From NCBI GenBank assembly GCA_025451535.1, contig JANWKE010000125.1, positions 1 through 34,922 on the forward strand: a DNA stretch of 34,922 nt, given 5' to 3'. Positions 15,345 through 23,809 of the stretch are shown here, piece after piece. The notes below the pieces were generated by a model that was not told the DNA's origin, did no database searches, and saw nothing but the letters and a program-made list of their open reading frames with translations. Position 1 is the stretch's first letter; each line of letters opens with the position of its first letter. The position numbers and the translations under genes were made by a program. Origin of the DNA: Verrucomicrobiia bacterium. GTDB taxonomy: Bacteria > Verrucomicrobiota > Verrucomicrobiia > Limisphaerales > UBA11358.

Positions 15345-17165
15345 ATGACAAAGTTCCTGCTCAGAGTCTGGGGCCTGGCCAAACCCTACCGGCTGCGATT
15401 GTCCCTCGGGGTGCTGACCGGCTTCCTGGCGGGGGTGATCTCACCGCTGGTGATCGGGACCGTCATGTTCGTCTACAGCGCCGTCTTTCCAACGCCCGGC
15501 CAATCGGGCGTCGCGCAGTTGCCGCTGCAACGGATGCCGGAGTTCATCCAAAACTGGTTCTACGCCGCGCGTCAGGCCCTGGAACAAGGCGTGCATGCAC
15601 ATCCGTGGATCATCGTGGCATTGATTGCCGCCATTCCCGTCATCATGTTGTTCAGCGGCATTCTGGGGTATCTCAACGTCTATCTCCTGCAGTGGGTGGC
15701 CAGCCGTGCCGTGGCCGACATGCGGGTCCAGCTTTTCCGGCATTTGCTGGATTTGTCCGCCGGGTTCTACAGTACCAATTCTTCCGGCCAGCTCATCGCG
15801 CGGGTAATGAACGACACCAACGCGCTGCTGAACATTCTGAACAACGCGGTTTCCGTGGTGGTCCGCGATCCCGTTTCGCTGATCAGCGTTTTGGCGTTTC
15901 TGCTTTGGCAACAGCCCAGGTTGACACTCATCACGATGATCGTCCTGCCGGCGGTGATGATTCCCATCCTGGTTTACAGCCGCAAAATCCGCCGGTCCAG
16001 CCGCGAAGCGCAAACGCTGCTGGCCGAACAGACGCAAATCATGTCTGAGGCCTTTACCGGCCACCGCGTCGTCAAGGCCTACGGTTTGGAGCCGATCGTG
16101 GCGGAACAGTTCCGGAGCGCCGCGCGCCGGTTTGTCAGCCAATACATGCGGATCATCCGCGCCGGCAGCATTCCCGGTCCACTCATCGAATTTTTTGGCT
16201 CCTGCGGCGTGGCGTTGTTGCTGGCCTATTTGATTTATGGGCGGCAAGGGCATCCCAATCCCGCGGCCTTCCTGCAATTGATTGGCAGTGTCTTTTATAT
16301 GTATCGCCCGCTGAAGAATCTCGCCCAGTTGCAGAATCAGGTCGTCCAGGCGCGCGCGGCCAGCGAGCGGGCCTTTGCGCTGATGGATACGCATACCACG
16401 GTGATTGAACCTGTCCGGCCCAAAAAGCTTCAGGCCGCCGGCGCAAACATCCAATTTGACCATGTCCATTTTTCCTACGGCGAAAAAATCGCGTTGCAGG
16501 ACATCAACATGGAAATTAAATCCGGCCAACTGGTTGCGCTGGTCGGCGCCAGCGGCTCCGGAAAAACCACGCTGGCCAATCTGTTGCTCCGTTTCTACGA
16601 TCCGGCCCAGGGTGCCATTCGTATCGGCGGCGTGAACATTCGAGATGTCTCCACGCGCGACCTGCGCAACCAGATCGCCGTCGTCACCCAGGAAATCATT
16701 TTGTTCGACGATACCGTCCGCCGGAACATCGAACTGGGCCGGCCCGGCGCAACCAACGACGAAATCATCGCCGCCGCCAGGCATGCCTACGCTTACGATT
16801 TCATCATGCAGAGACCGGAGGGTTTTGACGCCGTGATTGGTGAAAAAGGCGTGATGCTTTCCGGCGGCCAGCGTCAGCGCATTGCCATTGCCCGCGCCGT
16901 CGTTCGCAATGCTCCGATTCTTATATTGGACGAAGCCTTGAGTGCGCTCGATTCTGAATCGGAACGCATCGTGCAAAACGCGCTGGACGAATTGATGAAA
17001 GGGCGGACGACCATCTGCATCGCGCACCGGCTCTCGACCATCCTGCATGCGGATCTGATTGTCGTGCTCGACCAGGGCCGCATCGTGGAAACCGGCCGCC
17101 ATGAAGAGCTCGTCCACCGCGGCGGCGTTTATCAGAAACTTTACGAACTGCAATTTCAGTCGTGA
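15345..17165 (+). CDS. MsbA-like ABC exporter (lipid flippase)
   Basis: A 606-residue half-transporter fusing an ABC_membrane exporter domain (residues ~1-330, six predicted helices; an extra periplasmic-side insertion after helix 1 around residues 45-85) to an ATPase domain. Walker A GASGSGKTT lies near residue 401, the signature LSGGQRQR near 505, Walker B ILILDEALSALD near 525, and the H-loop in CIAHRLSTI. This architecture and its place beside GT9 and core-glycan genes suggest MsbA-like flipping of lipid A or another glycolipid across the inner membrane; a multidrug role cannot be excluded. The ATG at 15345 is chosen since it gives the usual short N-terminal helix. The stop overlaps the next gene's GTG. 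Confidence 0.9.
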   Translation: MTKFLLRVWGLAKPYRLRLSLGVLTGFLAGVISPLVIGTVMFVYSAVFPTPGQSGVAQLPLQRMPEFIQNWFYAARQALEQGVHAHPWIIVALIAAIPVIMLFSGILGYLNVYLLQWVASRAVADMRVQLFRHLLDLSAGFYSTNSSGQLIARVMNDTNALLNILNNAVSVVVRDPVSLISVLAFLLWQQPRLTLITMIVLPAVMIPILVYSRKIRRSSREAQTLLAEQTQIMSEAFTGHRVVKAYGLEPIVAEQFRSAARRFVSQYMRIIRAGSIPGPLIEFFGSCGVALLLAYLIYGRQGHPNPAAFLQLIGSVFYMYRPLKNLAQLQNQVVQARAASERAFALMDTHTTVIEPVRPKKLQAAGANIQFDHVHFSYGEKIALQDINMEIKSGQLVALVGASGSGKTTLANLLLRFYDPAQGAIRIGGVNIRDVSTRDLRNQIAVVTQEIILFDDTVRRNIELGRPGATNDEIIAAARHAYAYDFIMQRPEGFDAVIGEKGVMLSGGQRQRIAIARAVVRNAPILILDEALSALDSESERIVQNALDELMKGRTTICIAHRLSTILHADLIVVLDQGRIVETGRHEELVHRGGVYQKLYELQFQS

Positions 17166-18202
17166 GCGCGCGGCCTGAAAAAATCCTCGCCCTGCAATTC
17201 AAATATTTCGGTGATGCTGTGCTGCTCACGCCGGTGCTCCGCACCCTGCGCGGCCATTTTCCCGACGGCGAATTGCATCTCCTCGCGCCGGAAGAAATTG
17301 CGCCGTTGTTCCAGCATCTGCCGTATCTCAGGCAGGTCTGGCCGATGCCGCGCAAGCGCGGGCGGGCGCGTTTCAGCCAAAGCTGGCCGCTCATTCGGGC
17401 GCTGCGCCGCGAACATTTTGACCGCTCGGTGGATTTTGCGAGTAATGACCGCGGCGCCATCTTGAGCCGGCTCATCGGCGCGCGCCGCCGCCTTGGCTGG
17501 GATGAGCGCGGCGGATTCTTCGGCCGTAAGTTTTGCTACACCGACCGGGTTCTGCCGGAGACAAATCGACAGCACGAATCCGTGCGTTTGGCGCAGCTTT
17601 TGTCCGGCTGGCAAATTCCGCCGCCTCCTTCGCTGGAAGCCGAAATTCGCGCCGATCCGTTGCTGGCCGATGCCGCAAAAGAAATTCTTCCCGGCGAACG
17701 CGCGGTCGTTTGCCATGTCGCCTCCAGCCAGCCGAAAAAAGAGTGGCCCCGGGCGCATTGGGCAAAGTTACACCACTTGGCCACCAAAGCCGGATTCCCG
17801 GTCATTTTTACCACCGCACTGGGCGAACGCGAGCAGACCTTGATGGCGGAGCTAAAAAAGTTTGCGCCGGACGCATTGATTTTGCCGCCGGTGCGGGAAC
17901 TGCCTTTGTTTCTAGCCGTCCTGGCGCGGGCCGCTGTTTTTATTTCCGGCGACACCGGCCCGTTGCATTTTGCGGCCGGCCTGGGCGTGCCAACGGTTTC
18001 GCTGTTCGGTCCAACGTCAGCCGCGCAGTGGGCGCCCGTCGGCAAACACCATCAGGTTCTGACGGGAAATTCCTGCGCTTGCGACGGCAACCTGAACTTC
18101 TGTCAAAATGCCAATCACTGTCTCGTGGCTATCTCACCCGAACAGGTTTTGGCTTGTTTGCGGACTGTTTCGGAGGAATCCAAACTTCGCAAAGGCCCGT
18201 GA
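17162..18202 (+). CDS. Glycosyltransferase family 9, heptosyltransferase WaaF-like
   Basis: A 346-residue GT9 enzyme starting KILALQFKYFGDAVLLTPVL, with DRSVDFASNDRGAILSRLIG, VVCHVASSQPKKEWPRAHWA, and the ADP-heptose site region FISGDTGPLHFAAGLGVPTVSLFGPT split over residues ~262-287. A C-terminal cluster CACDGNLNFCQNANHC contains four cysteines, which are frequent at this position in such enzymes. GTG at 17162 overlaps the ABC transporter's TGA (GTGA), so the two are translationally coupled: a heptosyltransferase with the flippase suggests LPS core completion and export. The stop is one base from that of the convergent mpl. Confidence 0.92.
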   Translation: MSARPEKILALQFKYFGDAVLLTPVLRTLRGHFPDGELHLLAPEEIAPLFQHLPYLRQVWPMPRKRGRARFSQSWPLIRALRREHFDRSVDFASNDRGAILSRLIGARRRLGWDERGGFFGRKFCYTDRVLPETNRQHESVRLAQLLSGWQIPPPPSLEAEIRADPLLADAAKEILPGERAVVCHVASSQPKKEWPRAHWAKLHHLATKAGFPVIFTTALGEREQTLMAELKKFAPDALILPPVRELPLFLAVLARAAVFISGDTGPLHFAAGLGVPTVSLFGPTSAAQWAPVGKHHQVLTGNSCACDGNLNFCQNANHCLVAISPEQVLACLRTVSEESKLRKGP

Positions 18203-18203
18203 G

Positions 18204-19601
18204 TTATCTGCGCCCCAGCCGTTCCAACAACTTCCCGTGAATTCCGCCAAACCCGCCGTTGCTGAATACACAAACAATGTCGCCCCCTTGCACGCCCCGG
18301 GCCACGTGCGAAACGATTGCATCGACGTCCGGCAGATAGGCGGCATTTTTGCCGGAGGTCTTCAGATCCTGCATGAGTTTTTCGGGGTTGAGCCGTTCGT
18401 CCGCGGCGATCTGCTCCAGCCGCGCGACTTCCGAAACCACGACCGCGTCGGCGTCAGTGAACGCGCCTGCCAGTTCGGTTTGAAAGACGTTCCGCCGGGT
18501 GGTGTTGCTGCGCGGCTCGAAGATGGCCCAGATTTTTTCGCGCGGATATTTGATGCGCAACGCCCGCAAGGTTTCGCGAATGGCCGTCGGGTGATGGCCG
18601 AAATCATCCACCACCGTCACGCCGCCGGCGACGCCGCGGACTTCCATCCGGCGCTTGATGCCTTTGAACGTATCGAACGCCGATTGGATCTGGTGGTTCT
18701 TTAATCCGCAATGCTTGGCGCAGGCGATGACCGCCAGCGCGTTCCGGACGTTCAGTTCGCCAACCAGGTTCAGGTGGAACTTGAAGCTCGGGATTTCAAA
18801 CTCGGTCGCCGTCGGTCCGTAGCGAATATTAAACGCCCGCACCTTGTTGTTCTCGCCGAGGCCAAATCGCTGGACCGGACAATGGGTCACATTCAACAGT
18901 GGCGCGAGGTTCGGGTCATCGCCGTTGCCCAATAACAGGCCGTTGCGCGGCACGAGCCGGATGAAATGGGAGAAGGTTTTTTCGACGGCTTCCAGGTTTT
19001 CAAAAATGTCCGCGTGATCGAACTCGAGGTTGTTGACGATGGCAACCTCGGGCAGGTAATGGACGAACTTGCTGCGTTTGTCGAAGAAGGCGGTGTCATA
19101 TTCATCGCCCTCGACGATGAACCAGTCGGAGTCGGTGAACCTTGCGCCCTGGCTGAGATTGTTCGGGATGCCGCCAATGAGATAGCTTGGATTCAGGCCG
19201 TTGTGCTCAAAAACCCACGTCAACAGCGAGGTCGTCGTGGTCTTGCCGTGGGTGCCGGTGACCACCAGCGGGCGTTTGCCGCGGATGAAAAATTCCCGGA
19301 GCAGTTCCGGCAGCGAGCAATAGCGCAGCTTGTGGTCCAGCACAAACTCCGCCTCCGGGTTGCCGCGGGAAACGGCATTGCCGATCACGACCAGGTCGGG
19401 TTTGTGCGCGAGATTCCGCTCGGCAAAACCGTTCATCACCTGGATTTTCCGCTCCGCCAGAAACGTGGACATCGGCGGATAAACATTCTGGTCCGAGCCG
19501 GTGACCTGGAACCCTTTCTCCTTCATGGCTTCCGCCGCGGACGCCATGGCCGTGCCACAGATGCCGACAAAATGCACCGATTTGATTTCCGATGAAAACA
19601 T
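18204..19601 (-). CDS. mpl: Murein peptide ligase Mpl
   Basis: Mpl (UDP-N-acetylmuramate:L-alanyl-gamma-D-glutamyl-meso-diaminopimelate ligase) joins recycled murein tripeptide to UDP-MurNAc in the cytoplasm. The 465-residue protein has the Mur ligase order: N-terminal Rossmann domain with VHFVGICGTAMA, ATP-binding VVTGTHGKTTTT (Lys120), EGDEYDTAFFDKRSKF and NNLEFDHADIF in the central domain, and the Mpl-type VDDFGHHPTAIRETL and FEPRSNTTRRNVFQ in the third domain. EYDTAFFDKRSKF separates Mpl from MurC. It is a lone gene, divergent from the PAP2 fusion across 135 bases. Its presence argues for a Gram-negative cell that recycles meso-DAP peptidoglycan. Confidence 0.95.
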   Translation of the reverse strand: MFSSEIKSVHFVGICGTAMASAAEAMKEKGFQVTGSDQNVYPPMSTFLAERKIQVMNGFAERNLAHKPDLVVIGNAVSRGNPEAEFVLDHKLRYCSLPELLREFFIRGKRPLVVTGTHGKTTTTSLLTWVFEHNGLNPSYLIGGIPNNLSQGARFTDSDWFIVEGDEYDTAFFDKRSKFVHYLPEVAIVNNLEFDHADIFENLEAVEKTFSHFIRLVPRNGLLLGNGDDPNLAPLLNVTHCPVQRFGLGENNKVRAFNIRYGPTATEFEIPSFKFHLNLVGELNVRNALAVIACAKHCGLKNHQIQSAFDTFKGIKRRMEVRGVAGGVTVVDDFGHHPTAIRETLRALRIKYPREKIWAIFEPRSNTTRRNVFQTELAGAFTDADAVVVSEVARLEQIAADERLNPEKLMQDLKTSGKNAAYLPDVDAIVSHVARGVQGGDIVCVFSNGGFGGIHGKLLERLGRR

Positions 19602-19736
19602 GCCGGCGCATTAAACCATGAAGCTACAGCCGCACAATGTTTTTTGATTTCTCAATAATCACGCAGGCCGTCATAAGCAACATTTCGAGAACGCTATTGG
19701 GTTTTCAACTCGCAATTTCCCGCTACACTGTCGCCA

Positions 19737-22043
19737 ATGCACTGGCTGCAAACGCTCGACATCGCATTGTTTCATTTCATCAACGGCTCGTTGCGCAATC
19801 CGTTCTTCGACCGGCTGATGCCGGCTTTGAGCGGTGGCGATGGCGTCATGCGCTGGTTTGTCTGGTTTGCCGTGGCCGCCATTGTCGGCACGCTCTGTTT
19901 CGGCAGCGCCCGGGCACGGCTGTGCGCTTTAATGATCACCCTCGTTGTCGCGCTCGGCGATCCGCTCGTCGTCAATACCATCAAACACCTCATCGACCGG
20001 CCGCGCCCGTTTGTCACCCTGCCGGACGCGCGGGTGTTCGGCGTCGTCGGCCAAGGCTACGTTCCGCCTGAGGAAATGACCGCCAACACCCCCGGCCTCA
20101 ACAGCATGCCGTCGGCGCACGCGGCCAACTGGTTCGCGATGACGATGGTGATGTTCCTGTTTTATCGCCGCAGTCTTTGGTTCATGTTGCCGATGGCGCT
20201 CGCCGTTTCATTTTCGCGCGTCTACAACGGCGTCCATTATCCCGGTGACGTGCTGGCGGGCATGATTCTGGGCGCGGGTTACGCCGCGGCCGGAGTGGTG
20301 GCGTTCCAAACCATTTGGAATTGGGCCGGAAAGAAATGGTTCCCCCTCTGGCACGCCAGCATGCCATCGCTTTTAAGTGCAAAAGGCAGAAGGCAGAAGG
20401 CAGAACCGGATACTCAAAGCTCTGCAAAGCCATCAACTATCAACTATCAACTATCAACTGCTGACTCCCACTGGCTCCGCCTCGGCTATCTTGTGACCCT
20501 GGTCATGTTGATGGCGGGCTGGGTGTACCTCGCCAGCGGCACCATTCAGCTCAGCCAGGACGAAGCCTACCAATGGGTCTGGTCCAAACACCTCGCGCTG
20601 TCGTATTACAGCAAACCACCGGGCATCGCGCTGATTCAATTTGCCGGCACCTCGCTCTTCGGCGACAACGAATTTGGCGTCCGTTTCTTTTCGCCTTTGT
20701 CTGCGGCGATTCTAAGCCTGATGGTGTTGCGTTTTCTGGCGCGCGAAGCGGGTGCGCAGCCGGCTTTCTGGCTGTTGCTCATCGTCATTGCCACGCCGCT
20801 GCTCGGCCTCGGCACCGTCCTGATGACGGTTGATCCGCCACTGGTGCTATGCTGGACGTGGGCCATGATCGCGGGTTGGCGCGCCGTGCAGCCGGACGGT
20901 CAAACGCGTCATTGGCTCGCCGTCGGCCTGGCCATGGGGCTCGCCTTTCTTTGCAAATACACCGCCGTGTTTCAAATCATCTGCTGGGCCATTTTTTTCG
21001 TGCTGGCGCCGAAGGCGCGCAACCATTTGCGTCGGCCCGGCCCGTGGCTGGCGCTGCTGGTGTTTCTGCTCTGCACCTTGCCGGTCGTGATCTGGAACTC
21101 CCAGCATGCCTGGAGCACACTGAATGACGTGGGTGGCGATGCGGGACTGCATTCACACTGGCGGTTGACACTGCGTTATTTCTGGGACTTTCTGTTCTCG
21201 GAAGCAGCATTGTTGAACCCGATTTTCTTCATCGGCGCACTTTGGGCAATGATTGGCTTTTGGAAATGGCGACTCGAGCGCCCACTGTGGTTGTATCTTT
21301 TCAGCATGGGCGCGCCGGTTTTTCTGGGCTACTGGCTTTACTCGTTTCATTCACGCATCCTGCCCAACTGGATTGCCGTCGCCATCCTCCCGATGTTTTG
21401 TCTGATGGTCGCTTATTGGAATGAACAGCGGCGCGTGGCGAGGCCATTTCTGGCCGTTGGCCTGGCGCTCGGCTTCTTTGTCTTTGCCTTCATGCACCAA
21501 AGCAAGCTGGTGGGAAAGCTCACCGGCGACGACTTGCCGCCTGCCAAGGACCCGACCCGCCGCGTGCAGGCCTGGAAACAGGAAGCTGCGCTGGTGGAAA
21601 CGGAAAGGGGAAAATTGCAGCAGGCAGGCAGGCCCGCGTTCATCATCTGCAGCCACTACGGCATCACGGGATTGTATTCGTTCTATATTCCCGAAGCGAA
21701 AGCGGCGATAAAATCCGACGAACCCCTGGTCTATGCCATGGATTCCGACGAGCCGCACAACCAATTTTATTTCTGGACGGAATACAACTACCCCGAACAT
21801 CGCCAGGGCCAGAATGCCATTTTTGTCAGCGAAGTGGATCCCTATCCGTTGGAAGCAGGCTGGTTCTGGAAATGGCTGAATCACGAACAAATCAACTACG
21901 GTAAAATTCCATCCCCTGCGGCCGCGCCGGAAAAACTGTTACAGCAGTTTGCCGCCGTTACCGATTTGGGCGAGCACGATATTGAACTTGGCGGCCGCGT
22001 GTTCCATCGCGTGCATCTCTGGGCGTGCTACGATTTGAAATGA
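19737..22043 (+). CDS. PAP2 phosphatase fused to GT-C (PMT/ArnT-type) glycosyltransferase
   Basis: The first ~205 residues are a membrane PAP2 lipid phosphatase with all three motifs: KHLIDRPRP (~83-91), SMPSAHAAN (~122-130) and SRVYNGVHYPGD (~158-169). Residues ~245-768 form a GT-C enzyme of the PMT_2/GT39 or GT83 type: a first helix followed by LSQDEAYQWVWSKHLALSYY with the catalytic-type Asp-Glu, then SKPPGIALIQF, many helices, and a soluble C-terminal domain. Such transferases use polyprenyl-phosphate sugars; the phosphatase could recycle the lipid carrier, so the fusion makes sense, but this is inference. The linker (residues ~212-243) is low complexity and is encoded by two heptamer arrays, indicating that two genes were once separate. 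A TACACT hexamer 7 bases before the ATG hints at a near-leaderless message. Confidence 0.9.
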   Translation: MHWLQTLDIALFHFINGSLRNPFFDRLMPALSGGDGVMRWFVWFAVAAIVGTLCFGSARARLCALMITLVVALGDPLVVNTIKHLIDRPRPFVTLPDARVFGVVGQGYVPPEEMTANTPGLNSMPSAHAANWFAMTMVMFLFYRRSLWFMLPMALAVSFSRVYNGVHYPGDVLAGMILGAGYAAAGVVAFQTIWNWAGKKWFPLWHASMPSLLSAKGRRQKAEPDTQSSAKPSTINYQLSTADSHWLRLGYLVTLVMLMAGWVYLASGTIQLSQDEAYQWVWSKHLALSYYSKPPGIALIQFAGTSLFGDNEFGVRFFSPLSAAILSLMVLRFLAREAGAQPAFWLLLIVIATPLLGLGTVLMTVDPPLVLCWTWAMIAGWRAVQPDGQTRHWLAVGLAMGLAFLCKYTAVFQIICWAIFFVLAPKARNHLRRPGPWLALLVFLLCTLPVVIWNSQHAWSTLNDVGGDAGLHSHWRLTLRYFWDFLFSEAALLNPIFFIGALWAMIGFWKWRLERPLWLYLFSMGAPVFLGYWLYSFHSRILPNWIAVAILPMFCLMVAYWNEQRRVARPFLAVGLALGFFVFAFMHQSKLVGKLTGDDLPPAKDPTRRVQAWKQEAALVETERGKLQQAGRPAFIICSHYGITGLYSFYIPEAKAAIKSDEPLVYAMDSDEPHNQFYFWTEYNYPEHRQGQNAIFVSEVDPYPLEAGWFWKWLNHEQINYGKIPSPAAAPEKLLQQFAAVTDLGEHDIELGGRVFHRVHLWACYDLK
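20383..20459 (+). repeat. Two heptamer arrays forming the fusion linker
   Basis: 20383-20403 is AAGGCAG three times without a mismatch. 20432-20459 is ATCAACT four times without a mismatch. They are read in frame as part of KGRRQKAE and INYQLST. The two arrays are not complements of each other. In this window such arrays otherwise lie between genes or at gene ends. Confidence 0.9.
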
Positions 22044-22064
22044 GAAGTGTGAAATGCGAAGCGG
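22037..22064 (+). repeat. Degenerate heptamer array at gene junction
   Basis: Four 7-base units, GAAATGA, GAAGTGT, GAAATGC, GAAGCGG, span the stop of the PAP2 fusion and the first codons of ogg. The ATGA overlap of the two genes lies in the first unit. The period is clear but the units differ, so this may be an old array. Confidence 0.5.
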
Positions 22065-22999
22065 GACAAACCGGTGGTGAATTGATAACGGCAGAAATCG
22101 CCGACGCCGCCTCTGCTTCGATTGTTATTCCCGTTCGCGATTATGATCTGGCGGCCACCCTGGATTCAGGCCAGGTCTTCCGCTGGCAGGAACATCAGGG
22201 CGGCTGGAACGGTGTCATCGGAAAACACCGGGTCTGGTTGACCCAGGTCCGTGACGGCATCCGGGCCGAAACCGCCGGGCCGGTCGAAAACTGGGACTGG
22301 CTGCGTGATTTTCTGCAAACCGAAGTTGATTTGGGTGCGATCCTCAGCACCTTTCCCGATGACCCGCCGATGCGCGCGGCGGTGGGCGCTTGTCACGGGT
22401 TGCGTGTGCTGCGGCAGGATCCCTGGGAATGTCTCGCATCGTTCATTTTGTCCTCCACCAAACAAATCGTCCAAATCCGGCAGATCATCTCGCTGTTGTG
22501 CGAAAGCTTTGGGGAACCCCTCTCTAGCGGCGGTCTGCGACCGCCGCTAGAGGATGGCTTAGGACCGGCGGTCATAGACCGCCGCTACAACGCTTTTCCC
22601 ACTCCCGCCCGCCTCGCCGCGGCAACCGAATCCGAATTGCGTGCGTGCAAGATGGGGTTTCGCGCGCCGCATCTGCTGGCCGCCGCCCGGCAGATTGCCG
22701 ACGGCCAATTTGATTTGGATCGGCCGCGCCAGTTGCCGCCGGCCGAAGCGCGGGCGGAGCTGATGAAACTGCGCGGGGTGGGCGGCAAAATCGCTGATTG
22801 CGTGTTGCTGTTCGCCTACGGGTTTGACGCCGCCTTTCCGGTGGACGTCTGGGTGGAACGCGCCTTGCGCCAGCTTTATTTCCCGCGCCGCCGCGTGACG
22901 ATGAAACGCCTGCACCAGTTCGCCGCCACGCATTTCGGACCGCACGCCGGCTGCGCGCAGCAGTATCTTTTTCATTACAGGCGGACGAAAATGAAATAA
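22040..22999 (+). CDS. ogg: 8-oxoguanine DNA glycosylase/lyase (OGG1 type)
   Basis: OGG1-type enzymes excise 8-oxoguanine opposite C and cut the strand. The 319-residue protein has the OGG N-terminal domain (DYDLAATLDSGQVFRWQEH, GVIGKHRVWL), the HhH region DPWECLASFILSSTKQI, and the helix-hairpin-helix with catalytic lysine LRGVGGKIADC (Lys250) and aspartate in FPVDVWVERAL (Asp269). Residues ~161-184 (SSGGLRPPLEDG and AVIDRRYN) are not part of the family: they are encoded by two palindromes inserted in frame between CESFGEP and AFPTPARL, which probably lie in a surface loop. The ATG at 22040 overlaps the upstream TGA in ATGA; a GTG at 22025 is less likely. It seems to remain functional, since every catalytic residue is kept. 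Confidence 0.92.
   Translation: MRSVKCEAGQTGGELITAEIADAASASIVIPVRDYDLAATLDSGQVFRWQEHQGGWNGVIGKHRVWLTQVRDGIRAETAGPVENWDWLRDFLQTEVDLGAILSTFPDDPPMRAAVGACHGLRVLRQDPWECLASFILSSTKQIVQIRQIISLLCESFGEPLSSGGLRPPLEDGLGPAVIDRRYNAFPTPARLAAATESELRACKMGFRAPHLLAAARQIADGQFDLDRPRQLPPAEARAELMKLRGVGGKIADCVLLFAYGFDAAFPVDVWVERALRQLYFPRRRVTMKRLHQFAATHFGPHAGCAQQYLFHYRRTKMK
22522..22584. repeat. Palindrome family B inserted in ogg
   Basis: The first element has 14-bp perfect arms, CTCTAGCGGCGGTC (22522-22535) and GACCGCCGCTAGAG (22539-22552), with loop TGC. The second has CGGCGGTC (22566-22573), loop ATA, GACCGCCG (22577-22584). Both share the core GCGGTC-N3-GACCGC. The core differs from REP family A beside the transposase. 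The insert keeps the host reading frame. Confidence 0.85.
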
Positions 23000-23014
23000 C
23001 CTTCCGGCCGAAGC

Positions 23015-23809
23015 ATGAACATTGAAGTGGTCCTGACGCCGGCGGAGCTGCCCGCCCTGAAACAACGCGATTTGCGCGACGCGGCGTGCGTCGTGTTCGA
23101 CGTGTTGCGCGCCACCAGCACCTTCGTGACCGCATTGCACCATGGCGCCAGGGCCATCGTGCCGGTCGGCGAAATCGCCGAAGCCCTGGCCGTGCGACAA
23201 AAGCAGCCGGAGGTGCTGCTGGGGGGCGAACGCGACGGCGTCAGAATCCGTGCGGCGCAATCCGGCGGGGTTGATTTTGACCTCGGCAATTCGCCGCGTG
23301 AATTCACGCGGGAAAAAGTCAGCGGTAAGACCATTGTCTCCACGACCACCAACGGCACGCGCGCGTTGCGCGCCGGTGCAGGCGCCAAAACGGTCCTGGC
23401 CGCTTCCTTTTTAAACCTGGCGGCCACGGCGAATTTTCTCCGGCGACTTTCGCCCCTGCACCTGGTATTGGTCTGTGCCGGGACGCGGGAGAACACGGCG
23501 CTGGAAGATGTGCTGGCGGCTGGCGGCCTGTGTGAAATGTTGGAGGCAGGGCCATCGCGCCGCGATGACCGGATGGCGCAGCGCGCCGTCCCCACCCGCT
23601 TTTCGGATTCAGCGGAAATTGCCCGATTTACGTATGCACAGGCCAAATCCGATCTGACGGCGGCGGTTCACACTTCGGAAAACGCGCGGCGGTTGCTGGC
23701 GATTCCCGAATTGCGCGATGACGTTTCGTTTTGCCTGCAACCCGACATTTTCCCGCTGGTGGCCAGACTGGAAACCGATGGCGCTATCCGTGGTGAAGCA
23801 TCAAAATGA
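23015..23809 (+). CDS. comB: 2-phosphosulfolactate phosphatase family protein (ComB-like)
   Basis: ComB hydrolyses 2-phosphosulfolactate to sulfolactate in methanogen coenzyme M synthesis; relatives occur in many bacteria without that coenzyme, where the role may be sulfolactate metabolism or unknown. This 264-residue protein has the family motifs: VVFDVLRATSTFVTAL near the N-terminus (acidic residue in the Mg2+ site), GGERDGVRI, DLGNSPREFT, KTIVSTTTNGTRAL around the middle, and CAGTRENTALEDVLAAGGL. It begins 15 bases after ogg and its stop overlaps the following GNAT gene in ATGA, so the four genes from 19737 look like one transcript. The specific substrate is not shown by the sequence. Confidence 0.88.
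   Translation: MNIEVVLTPAELPALKQRDLRDAACVVFDVLRATSTFVTALHHGARAIVPVGEIAEALAVRQKQPEVLLGGERDGVRIRAAQSGGVDFDLGNSPREFTREKVSGKTIVSTTTNGTRALRAGAGAKTVLAASFLNLAATANFLRRLSPLHLVLVCAGTRENTALEDVLAAGGLCEMLEAGPSRRDDRMAQRAVPTRFSDSAEIARFTYAQAKSDLTAAVHTSENARRLLAIPELRDDVSFCLQPDIFPLVARLETDGAIRGEASK

Noticed and set aside
15441-17153. 570-codon open frame on the minus strand across the ABC transporter
   Set aside because: It is fully antisense to a gene with all ABC motifs; its translation has no domain and is rich in H, D, G and Q, a usual shadow of GC-rich coding DNA.
20383-20459. Possible CRISPR or minisatellite reading of the short arrays
   Set aside because: Units are 7-8 bases without spacers, and there are no cas genes; this is not CRISPR.
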